A stretch of DNA of 64,000 nt, from positions 15,438,001-15,502,000 of the forward strand of contig NC_071332.1 in the NCBI RefSeq assembly GCF_010183535.1, written 5' to 3'. Below, one piece after another: positions 34,601 through 45,100 of this stretch. The position numbers were made by a program, and so were the translations under genes. The notes beneath the pieces were generated by a model. It made no database searches, was not told the DNA's origin, and worked only from the letters and a program-made list of their open reading frames with translations. Position 1 is the stretch's first letter. Each line of letters opens with the position of its first letter. Source of the DNA: Caenorhabditis remanei. Lineage: Eukaryota; Nematoda; Chromadorea; Rhabditida; Rhabditidae.

Positions 34601-35517
34601 AGAGCAAGTTGACTCTTTTGATTTGTCCCAGTTCTAATACGGGCGAAACCGGGTTAGGTCGGTTCTGAATTGTTCCAAATACCATTAGTGTTTGAAACGG
34701 GTATTTTTAATCTATTCCAATTCTGACATGCTATGATTCGTACTAGTTGTAATTCGGCAGTTCTTATACGTACCAGAGCTAACTCGTACTAGTTTCAAAA
34801 CAGTTAGTTCTAAAACGAACTTCCATGTGATTCTGTTCTAGGCCAAACCAGTTCTTAAACGGACGGTTCTAATTCGTACCAATGCTACAGTACCGCTCGA
34901 AAGGTTATAAACTTTGGCCGTTTTTAGTTTAAATTGGCCAACTTTGAGAGCGTGTCATGGTAATACTAATGGTCCCATCAAGTAGATTTGTAATGGATTG
35001 TTCAGAAAAAAGGCAGAGCTTTATTTTTGTAGTTGACAACTTTTTTGTACAGGTACTCCCTAGCAAGTTACGTATCAACAAAGTAATTTCCCACTCAAAT
35101 CGGCCTATTTCAGTGTAAAATAGTGCAATTTTTGAGCTGTTGTCTTGAAATAACCCTAACTATCTAGGGAGTGTCCGTATAAAAAGTGGTCAACTACAAA
35201 GTTGAAGATCAAACTTTGTTCAGTATAATTCATTAAAAATCTACTTGATGGGACCATCAGTATTACCATAACACGCTCTCAAAGTTGGCCAATTTCAACT
35301 AAAAACGGCCAGTTGATAGCCTTTCGAGCGGTACTGTAGTTCTGACCCTGACTGCAGTCTGAAACTCTAAAACTCATCCCTCGACATTCCCATAATTTTC
35401 AGAGAATTCCAAGACGTCATCGACAACAATCGAATTCTTCTCCAAAAAGAGCGTCAGCTGAAGCGTGAGATCAACGCGATGAAGAAGGAGCTTCGCAGAA
35501 TGGGCGCCGTCATTTAA
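28634..35517 (+). CDS. atfs-1: ATFS-1, bZIP regulator of the mitochondrial unfolded protein response
   Basis: Seven exons, 28634-28729, 28779-28849, 28963-29344, 30147-30221, 30274-30357, 30406-31049, 35403-35517, give 488 aa. ATFS-1 is imported into and degraded in healthy mitochondria; when import fails it enters the nucleus and induces chaperones, proteases and detoxification genes. The N-terminus MFSRVGRLTTFGAQAVSNCP is the mitochondrial presequence (Arg-rich, no acidic residues). Other blocks known in ATFS-1 follow: FGNDPFLGVPMDDEEVIKEL, WNHYLESDDDVFKRPEAFFK, YLRRRDSERSWTPASDDY, then basic region RRRALNRIAAVRYREKKRAE and a short zipper (residues about 452-488). It is slightly longer than the C. 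elegans protein because of a His/Gln-rich insert near residue 165. The last intron (31050-35402) cuts the bZIP between basic region and zipper and carries two transposons. An AATAAA lies at 35737-35742. Identification is by recognition of the whole protein. Confidence 0.97.
29345..30146 (+). other. atfs-1 intron 3
   Basis: This 802-bp intron is A/T-rich with a short GGGCAGACGGGCTGGGC trace of the GGCCCG repeat family near 29785-29805. No gene or structured element is seen. Confidence 0.55.
31680..31855. mobile_element. hAT-type MITE, 176 bp, with exact 8-bp target duplication
   Basis: The ends are CAGTGGTGGGCGCG and CGCGCCCACCACTG, inverted, as in hAT superfamily elements. The flanks are an exact 8-bp direct repeat ACTGAAAC (31672-31679 and 31856-31863), the size hAT transposases make. 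There is no room for a transposase. The interior is GC-rich with runs of CGCTCTC. Confidence 0.88.
31904..33207 (-). mobile_element. Tc1/mariner-superfamily transposon, maT-like (DD37D), 1304 bp
   Basis: Perfect 27-bp terminal inverted repeats (CAGGGTGCGGCAGAATTACC... at 31904 and its complement ending ...GCCGCACCCTG at 33207) are flanked by TA on both sides, the target duplication of this superfamily. One transposase frame fills most of the element on the minus strand. The element sits in the last intron of atfs-1 in opposite orientation. Perfect ends and an open frame suggest recent insertion. Confidence 0.95.
32020..33054 (-). CDS. maT/mariner-type transposase, 344 codons, start codon not an ATG
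   Basis: The frame encodes an N-terminal helix-turn-helix (IIKRLGVPSRTVYDSISRF), a GRGRKP AT-hook-like linker, a second helix-turn-helix, and a DDE/D domain. The first Asp is in TVFSDEKLF, the second in FQQDGAPAH and the third in PDLNPLDY. Thirty-seven residues separate the last two, which fits the DD37D (maT) group known from Caenorhabditis. The catalytic residues are intact and there is no internal stop. Where a start Met is expected the codon is ATA (33052-33054), directly preceded by TAA; the first NTG start is TTG at 33021. Either one substitution removed the start, an upstream exon is spliced on, or a non-ATG start is used. Confidence 0.9.
   Translation of the reverse strand: MAPPSPHRSSILNLFKAGVPPVDIIKRLGVPSRTVYDSISRFKKLGTFLDRCGRGRKPTVVTPDRIKAVKERIRRNPHRSIRKMAKGMKISSRSMGRIVKDKLKLTCYRVRKAAILSEATTKKRLERSKKLLQRTRNGEHLVTVFSDEKLFTVQAEFNPQNHRVLAETSEEAFANGRTIHQASHPASVMVFRAVCADGKSPLLFVDQGVKINKEVYISQILEKTLLPWAQKHFNGRRWVFQQDGAPAHTAKLSQQWCETHLPAFIPKDEWPPSSPDLNPLDYSIWGVLQNKVNAKPHSSIEALKKTLVKEWDALSPEYLRATIDAYPRRLRAVIEKRGGRMEQD
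34610..34885. repeat. Degenerate AGTTCTAA / ACGGAC-type repeat in atfs-1 intron 6
   Basis: Phrases like CAGTTCTAATACGG, GCAGTTCTTATACG, CAGTTCTTAAACGG and TTCTAATTCGTACC recur every 20-50 bp. A related stretch in the other orientation lies near 42835-42960. There is no coding potential. Confidence 0.45.
34886..35339. repeat. Fold-back repeat, family A (A1 ends), near the atfs-1 zipper exon
   Basis: TACAGTACCGCTCGAAAGGT and CCTTTCGAGCGGTACTGTAG form near-perfect inverted ends. Arms include ACTTTGAGAGCGTGTCATGG and CATAACACGCTCTCAAAGTT. It ends only 64 bp before the last atfs-1 exon. Confidence 0.85.
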
Positions 35518-36114
35518 TTCCGACTCGACTCGATCTTTTTTGTTGTTCTTTCCCCAGTAGTGACTGTAGTTTTTTTTCAGTTTTTTCTCCCATTTTGTTA
35601 TCTCTTTTCCCCACCAAAATCTGCCCATTTCTTGTATCTTTGTTACGGGTTTTCTATTCCAAAATTTCCCATCTTCCTCCTTCAAATTCTCCTCTTTTAA
35701 CTGCTCACATTTCATTCATCTCAGACTCAAACACTCAATAAATGACATTGGTTTTTTTTAAATCAAATGTATTATTTATTTATTATTTTTCAGAAAACTT
35801 TGGAGATAGAAATAATGAGATCAAGGGAAGCGATTTTCAGGTATCGAAGCAGAGAAAAACTAGAAATTTTCAGAAAAAACGGACACTCGGGGGGCAAGTG
35901 GTGGGGTGGGGAGGGAGGAAGTAAAGCGGAGGGGGACGAAAACTTTTTGGCGGGAAATTCAAATTTTTGGGAAATTTTTAAAAATGTTGCACATTGAGAA
36001 AACCGGTTGCGAGTGGGGGTAGAGAGAGACTCCGCCCACTTCTCATGTTGAAAGTGGGCGGAGTCTAATGACAGAGAAATTTACAAAAAACACAAAAAGA
36101 AAATAGAGAAAAAA
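35518..36114. other. Convergent 3' flanks of atfs-1 and the active neprilysin
   Basis: This interval holds the atfs-1 3' UTR (AATAAA at 35737-35742) and the 3' flank of the neprilysin gene on the other strand. GTGGGCGGAGTC near 36052-36064 repeats GACTCCGCCCAC near 36030-36042 in inverted form. No gene is seen. Confidence 0.6.
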
Positions 36115-39100
36115 CTACCAAACTTGGCATTTCCTTTCGGGATTCATCGGAGATCCAATAGGACATTGGAAGGCTTTCGCGAATTCTGGACGGTTTTGGA
36201 GTGGTATCATTGCGCGATACTTGGATGGAGCATGCACGTCTGTTAGGATTATTTGGATGTAGTGTTTCGGACGGACCAGGGAACACCAGTTCTGAAATAG
36301 ATAATGGATTTGGATGAGTAGCGACTCTCGGGTGGGGGATACGGAGTTTTGTTTCAAAAGATGTTGGATCACTGATTTTCCTTATTTTGGTCACTGTAAC
36401 CGACGATATTTGACACTGTAATCAAAAAATTTTGTCAGTGTAACAGACGATTGAGGTCACTATAAATAATATGAAATCTGCATCGTAGGTCAATGACACT
36501 GCGACTTGAGTTCTCAGATAATCTGGTTTCCAGGACTTCCTACATCTGCTCCAGAATCTTGATGAGTTTTGCTGGTACAATCCGCCTGTCTTCTGACCTA
36601 TTTTCAATCACGAAACTGCAAAAAACAGTGCAAAACTACTCACAAAAATACTGGCTCAGTTTCAATGCTAGGGAAAAATGACTGAGTAGCAACTAGGAGT
36701 ATTAACTGACGCTGAAATTCTTACAGCGACCCGAAGTTTCAGAAGTCAGTTGAAATTTCAGATAAGCAGCTACAATTTTCAGCTTTTGACGGTTTTTATT
36801 TAACATCTAAATCTTTATTTTAGTAGTTGATTAGTTTTTTGTACTATGCCCCCCTAGTGAGATATGAAAAGAAAAAGCGCGGACTCTCAATAATCAGAAA
36901 ATTTTGGTTCCGCCCCTTGTTCAACCATTCGGAGGCGTCGTGCAAAAAAGTTGTCAAAGTTGTACAAAAATGAATGTCTAGACTTGCGTAATGTATCAAG
37001 TTTAAAACTGATGCTGTGCCATGACAACTGATGCAATGAGGTCCTCATTATGAGGATGTTTGGAACATTTTCCGAGCATTTAGAGATTTGTAGGATTTGC
37101 TTAAATTCGAGAGCCCACTGCGATGTCACGGATGATCAGTGTTTTAAACTAACTTGGTTATGACTAAGTTCTATTCTAGATGTTGATTTTTGTAGTTGAC
37201 AATATTTTCATATGAGCTCTTTTAAGCAGACTTGCAAAATTCCGGGCCGGCCCGGCCCGGTTTTGGCCCGGCCCGGCCCGGCCCGATCGGGCCGGATTTG
37301 AATTTTTGAACTTTTTTCACTACAATTTTTTGTCCAAAAATTTATTTTCTGAAAATTTTTCATATTTTTCCTCAAGTATATTTTTCAAAACCCTTCGAAA
37401 CCTACAAAAAATTGTTTTTAAGAAATATTTTTCAAAAAAAATCGGGAAATTTTCGAAAAAAAATTTTGAATTTTTTTCAGTACTGAACTTCCGGGCCCAC
37501 CGGGCCGGGCCGGGCCCTAGAAATTTTCATTCCGGCCCGGCCCGGCCCGTTGCAAGTCTGCTTTTAAGGCTCGACGAGACATGTCTAGCTCAATTGAGTT
37601 GCCCCCTAGATCGTACAAAAATGTGTGAATATAAAAATTTCAACAAAATTTCCATTTACGGTATTGTGGCACAGTTATTTACAGAAGTTACAGGACAATT
37701 GACTATATTACAACCCGCCGAGCGCGCGCCAGGAAACTGACGGTTAAGAAAGTTTAGAGTTCTATTTACAGTAACCATATCCCTCAAAGTAAACTCACAT
37801 TAGCATAAGCCAAAAAGAACATCTGCTGACTGGTGAAATTCTGGAACCCAGGCAACGCTGGCTCACTGATGCCCGTTGTATTTGATTTCCAGGCCTTATA
37901 AGCATTGAATGCCGTCTTCACACCTCCGTTATCGGCAATATTCTCTCCAAGACTCAGCTGACCGTTGAGATGAATGTCCGCCTCAACGACGTGCACGTTT
38001 TCATACTGGCGGACGAAACATCTGGAATTTAATTTAATGCTCTAGATGGTTGGTGTGTTACAAGGGAGTGGTACCTGGTCTTCTCGATAAACTTCTCCTC
38101 CGTCTCAGCATCCCACCAATCATTGAGATTTCCCAACTCATCGTATTGTCCACCTTGGTCATCGAAAGCATGGGATACCTCATGTCCAATGACTGCTCCA
38201 ACCATTCCATACGTGATGTAGTTGGGGACACCCAAAGTTAGGAACGGGAATTGCATTATGCCGGCGGGGAAGACTGCAAAAAGGGGTGGGTCTAGCTTGT
38301 AACATTATCTTCACTCACTCATTTCATTATTATTCGGAGCGTAGTAAGCATCCACCTGGGCGGGACTCTGGAACCACATCGATCTATCCAATGGTTGATC
38401 GAGACGAAGCAACTCTTCGGTGAATCTGACCAACTTCACTCGAATCGTGAGATGCAAGAGGTACTCCCTTGGTTTTATCACCATTCCCCAGTTCTTTTCC
38501 ATCCAGGTGTCGTTGAATAAAACCATTGGAAAACCTGATTTGTATTCGATCATGTTGGCTTTCGAAATGGCTCGACGACGAGTTGTTTCATCCATCCAAT
38601 CGAGGACATGTAGTTGTTTTATGAACTCGTTTTTTAGATAGGAAGTTAGTTCAGTCATCTGGGAAAAAGAGGGGATTTAGTTTCTATGCTTAAAATAGGC
38701 CACGCCAAATAAAGCAAACAACTTTCGCGTTTCAGAGAAGTAAGGAGAATGCTTTATCTTTTTCATAGTTTGGCCCCGTTTTTCTCGTATACCAGGCCTC
38801 AAGGGCAAAAACTGAATTTATATTTGGAATTGGCGTTTTCTCAGCTTTCGAATAATATAGGTCACGTCCCATATCTTCAAAACTGACTCCATGACCCATC
38901 CTTCTAACGGAATCTCTTCACAAACCAATTTTTTTTGAAATGTCTGTGGAGCGCGACTTTTCTGACAAAATTGTGAGAAACTCTATTTTTCAAGCTGCCC
39001 TATAAACAAGGTATCAGCATCCGCGCTCTAACGTAATAATGTTTTCCTGCTCGATAGAGCGCGGTTGCTCACTCCCACGGTGGCCTAGCTTCCAATCAGA

Positions 39101-42100
39101 TTTTTCTAGTCCATCCGCTTTATGTATAGTATTTCCACCTCACTGATATCCCTTGACAAACCTTATTCATCGCTCTCTCTTTCTCGAAGAAATTTTCAAC
39201 GAATAACCTTCCGACTGGCATATCCATCATGATCACTGATAAAGTTACACAGTCTTCCCATCTGAAAAAATACAGAATGACTTTGAAATGTGTAAAAGCA
39301 AAAGTCATGAGAATTCCATATCTGTTTTCAAATGTTGATTCTGAAAGTATCAGAAACTTTGGTCATGTTCTTGCAACTTTGTTCGTTTTGAACCCAGAAA
39401 AATTTGATAAATTGATTCAGAATCCCCACGACCTCAGCATTAGAGTCATATAAATTTCAAAATGCTACTCTACTCACCTATCCGGTGGTGGGCTATTGAA
39501 CATTCCAGTCTGATTCGCCTTGAATTGGTAGAACGGCTCTCGGGCGGTTGGCGGTAAAAATGGTGAGAAACCTGACAAAAATTAAATGATTAGTTAAGTT
39601 ATGACTGAATTTTCAGCAGAGACAACGGACACAATAAAACAGTACGTTTCATCTGGAAGACACAACCTCACGTCACAGTTTTTTTTCATTAGAATTTGGA
39701 GAAGTAGAAGCTGAAAATTATGAGAGAAAAAAGACAAATTGTTAGAAAAGTACAAAGGAGAAAAGAGGAAATACTAGAAAACGGTGAGTGAGTTTTACCA
39801 GACGAAACATACTGAAATAGTCTCCGGTAGGCCCACCTTGGACCAGTCGCCACGAGATGTAGTTGGCGAGGACTCGTTTCGGTGTGGATTGGAGCACGTG
39901 CTGGAAATTGATAGTTTTGAATTTTGGGCCCTGGATAGAGACCATACAGTACAGTGCAGTAAGATATACAATTTGATATTTTTTAAGTGGAAAATAAACT
40001 ACTTTGAGAGGGTGTTACGGTATCACTGATTGTCCCACAAAGTAAATTATGTATAAACCATACAGAACAAAGGTAGAGCTCCATTTTTGTAGTGGACGAC
40101 TTATTTGTACGGACACTCCCTAAACAGTTATGGTGGTTTTAAGGTGACAGCTCAAAAACCATTTTATTTTGCACTGGACGATTTGAGGGAAAAATTACTT
40201 TAGTCGATATGTAACTTTCTAGGGAGTGCTCGTGTGAAAAAACTGTCAACTACAAAAATGAAGCTCTACCTTTGTTCTGTATGATCGATTAAAAGTTTTG
40301 TTTGGTGGGACAATCAATGATACCGTAACACCCTCTCAAAGTTGGCCGTTTTCGACTGAAAAAAACCAAATTGTGTATCTTACTGCACTCTAAGTTGGTT
40401 CCTCCAGACTAATTACAAGTCCTACCTGAATTCCAACAAAATAATCAATCTCTCTGACAATCACTGTATGGTTCGGCGACAAATCTACCAACTCCTTGAA
40501 GACTGTTTTCAGATACTTCTCGAAATTTATCTGAAACTCTTTTTTTTCATTCATTTTAAACTTCTTAAAAATTCAGGGGCTCAAAATGAAAATCTCACGA
40601 ATGGAAAGACACTCTTCAACTGCCACAATTCGAATCGATTGTTTCCTCTCTCTGGATCCCTCCGAATCATATCATCCGCAGAAAAATTCACAAGTTTCAA
40701 CTCAAATTCCATCGCCTCGTTCATCTCTCGATCTGCCACTGCAGGATCAGCACCCAGTGCCACTGCAGTCAATTTCATGAGTGTTGTGTAGTTACGGAGC
40801 ATTGGATCATTGGCTCCGGAGAGATATGGATAACGGGATCCGGCTCCCCATTTTGGTTGGTCGAGCTCTATGACACTTCGACTGGAATTTGAGGGATCGT
40901 GGGTTACAGCCATCTCAAGAATCACTGCGTTGACACCAGTGAGGTTGAGCACCAGGGCGAGTTGTTCTTCCCAGGAATGCGTCCATTCTTGCCATTTGTC
41001 GCCTGGAAACGAGAAAGAATTTTTTAAAAGGATTTTACCAAAATGTAGATCTCGGCGAAATGTATGGCTGTGACTTACTACGAGCTGGAACAAAATGCTG
41101 GAAAACGCGGAAATGGCCAAAAATTTTTCCATATTGGCCGGTAGTAGTTCACAGCAATATGTGTCTTCGAGACCGTTTCGAGAAATTTTCGAGAAATCTC
41201 TCGAGAAACAAATTCTGAGGACACACACTAATTCACAGTTATAGATCTCGCTGGGAGCTTAATTTTGCTATATTTACAGCTCTTGAAACCCAGTTTGAAG
41301 CGAGTTACGCGTCTATCAGTGTCGGCCTTCGATTCGGTTGACAAGTATGCAGAAATGATGCCAATAGCGAGTAGATTAACCAAATATAGGTAGTTGACAA
41401 CTTTGAGATTCTTGCAAGCTGTCATAGAAATTTTCAGTTTCTGAAGTATTACCAACTTTAAAGATTCTAGCTATAGCTAGACCGCTTGCTCAGACCCTAT
41501 CTCTATTTGTAGGGATCGTACAAAAAAATTTGTCAACTATAAAAATAAAGCGCGTAATTTCAGCAATTCAGAACTTACTGATTATTTGTATTTCCGTAGT
41601 CAAAAACATTTCAATGCTGAAACTGAACTACTTATGGCTGCACAGATTTTTCACACAGTTTTCATTTAAAAATTACCATTTTGAGGAGCCATAACCTGCC
41701 CAATTCCTACAATTTTTTCTTTAAATGAATAGAAAAATTACAAGGTTGATAATTTCAGATACCCAGACTATTTCCTACCTTCCAAAGTTGGCCACCCTCC
41801 AATTCTCTTCGAAATATCCCTCATCGCCTCGACGCCAGTCGCCTCCAATTCCTCCTCATCCAAACACTTCTGATAATATCCTTTCGCCAACTTGTCCCAT
41901 GACTTTTCATTTTGTGAAATCGGAGATTGAAGCATCGATTTGACCTGTTTGTTCAGTCGTGATTGCACATCACTAATCGTATGACGAAGTGGTTTGTTAG
42001 CCGGTAGATTCTTGTTCAATCCGTAGTTACCGCACGCGAATTCGTAGAAATCTTCACACGGATCTATCTGAAAACTATTTTACTTGAGATGCCTGTTATT

Positions 42101-45100
42101 AACAAATAAAAACTCACTTTTGAATTCAAATTTTCAGCCAAAAAGCCGGCTAGACGTACACATTCTCGTGACGTGCACACCACATCATTATGATTTTTTG
42201 CCGATCGATCGACGGCCACCGATGAGTTTTCGAATGGTTGTGGATATATTGGACGACCGTCAGTGAACGTTTTGTAACCGTCAAGTACCCATAACCACAG
42301 AAATAACACAGAGAGAAGAGCGGTGATGAGGAGGCCAAGGAAGACGAGCAGGAGGGTTTCGAGAGTGGTTAGCCGGCCCAGGCAGCTCCTGAAAATTGAA
42401 AATATTGGGAAGAGTTATAGGTATTGGTAGTGCTGGGGGAATTATCTAACTGAACGTTATGATTTTTTATTGCACGCTGAGCGGGGTGTGCTATTAGAAC
42501 CAGTACGGGTCATATTTGGTGAAATACTCGGCTCTGACAAAGCAAGTCTTTGGAGACGCGGTATGCTGCCGATTTAGAATTTCATGTGAAAAAGCTTGAC
42601 CATAAGTAAAGTTTGAGAGCTTATAACTCGGCTCGCAGAGACATTTATCCGGTTTTAATGGGAGAAATGGACTCCATGTAGTCGAAAGTACCTGTGACCA
42701 AATTTATAGATCGTTTGAAAGCCGCGTCTCCAAAGATTTAGTGTTTCAACCAGACGTTTCAAAACCAAACCAACAAAGATTTCTGAGTTTCCAAATGTCT
42801 AGTTTCAGATTTTCCAGATTTTACATATTTCAGTTTTTAATGGTTCTAAAACGACCAGTCAGAACCGCCCGTATTAAAACTGATACGAGCTAGAACCAAC
42901 TAAAAGCATCGGACTGTTCTGTCGTCAGCTTCTATTGGTATCAGGTCTAGCTCGCACGGTTTTATCCCTGCATTTTAGTATTATTTCAAACTGGAGCAGT
43001 TTTAAGGACCAGAACTCCACCCCCTCTATCTTTGTAAACCTTTTGGCCGGGTGCCAAGGCGCGGCTCCATTCTCGGGCTTCATTCGTCGAGAATCTCAAT
43101 CCACAACAGTGTCGACTCTCTTGATAAGGCGACAAAACGAGCGCAGAAAAAGTGAAAGAGGATGAATAACAAGAAATCTGTCTGTCTTCTAGTTTTTCTT
43201 CGTCTTCTCAACCGAACATGTTATTCCGAAACCAAAACCGGATGTTTCTTCGTTTTCTTTTCTTCTATGTGAGTTGTCGGGATAGTCGGGGGGAAGTCGG
43301 ATGAGGAGCAAAAAAACGGAAAAGAATATTTATTAGAGCCGTCGAGGGAGTAATATTAAGAAACGGGAAAAAACAGAAAAAGAGGGGTCAAATAAGGGAG
43401 AGAAAAACAAGGAAATGAGTTAGATGGTGGTGGTAGTAGGGTATGAAGAAGAAGAAAAAGGAGAAGGGGGATGATAAATACGGAGAAAAGATTTGACAGG
43501 CGTAAACGGAGTCTATCCGGGTATAATCAAACAATAGGTCAAATTGGGGAGCGGAGGGGGGAGGAGGTCGGATCCATTTTTGGAATGGTAGAGATAGTTA
43601 AGTAACTAGATGATATAGGTTTGAATATGTTCCTTTTTAAATTTGAAGTAATTGAAAATTTTGAAAAAAAAATCACTGAGCTGGCAGTGTTTCAATGGAA
43701 CTACAGTACCGTGCAGTAAGATGTACAATTTGGTCTACGTTTTTAATATTGATAAAAACTCAAGCGTACATACAGTACCGCCCAAAAGGTTATCAACTTT
43801 GGCTGTTTTCAGTTGAAAATGACCAACTTTGAGAGTGTGTCATGGTAATACTGATTGTGGCATCAAGTAGATTTTCAATGAACCATACAGAACAAAGGTA
43901 GAGCTTCATTTTTCCAGTTAACAACTTTTTGTACAAGAACTCCCTGAAAAGGTACAGTCTTTCAACTTTTACATCTCGAAAATCTCACACTGGAATTTTG
44001 ATGATCAGGGAGATTCTGGACTAAAAAGTAGTCGACAAGAACAGTAAATCTCGAGGTTTGATCTACAATTTCTACAAAACGTGGAACTGTGGGACAAGAA
44101 CGCACTGAAAACTGCGGAAGTTAACAACCTACTGTATAAAAGTTCAGAATACCGAAAAACTGAAAAATAAATGAAATTGAGTCTAATCGGTTCAGGAAAT
44201 TCTTACAACCGCGCCCAACCGAAACCGAAGAAAATTGTGTGCGAAATTGAGAAACTCAGAGAAAAGAGACATTTTTCAAGGGCATTTCGGTGGAGCGCAG
44301 TTGTAAGAGCCGTGCTGAGCTAATATTAGAAATGTAGGAATTTATTTATAGTGGGTGTCGTAAGAGTCGGGGGTAGTACTCGTCGGAAACTGAATAAAAT
44401 AGCGTCAAGAGAGGTTTTGTGAAACTATTTTTCACTAAAAATGTCTTGCTGAAAATCGAAATAAATTTTGTTCTATCAGAAGCGCTATGATTCTATGTAC
44501 CCTGAACTCTCCCCCTTCCCTCCTCCACTTCCAAAAAATCTGCGCCGAAAATATGTTTCTTTTCAACACGAAAATAAACGCCTCCTTCTTCTTCTCCATT
44601 TCAACTTACTACTCTACTCCCAACGGTACAATAAGTCAATGTTTCTTCACCCCGAAAAGTCAGACACAATATTCTGCAAACAAGGAATACAGAATGTTGA
44701 GTGACCGCTCTGATCTTTATGCTTATCCCACGCAATATGTGCAAACTTGCAACGGACCGGACCGGGCCACGACGAAAATTTTCACGGCCCGGACAGCCCT
44801 GGGGAAAATTATTTTGAACTAAATTTTGAACAGAAATTTGAAATTTTTTCCGAGAACGTTGAATTTTTGACTATATTTCAGAATTCGATCAAAAGCTAAC
44901 TATGAATCAAAAAATTGAATTTTTCAGTGTAAAATTTGGTAAAAAATAGGTACCGTTTCTTGAAGGGTCTTGAAAATTTGCAAGTATGAATATGTGGACC
45001 TACGGTACCCAACATTTTGTACTTTTCCGAAAAGGCAGCAACAAACCAAAGAAAAATAAAGTCTCAAAATGTTATTCTTTTTGACCAACACATACGAAAA

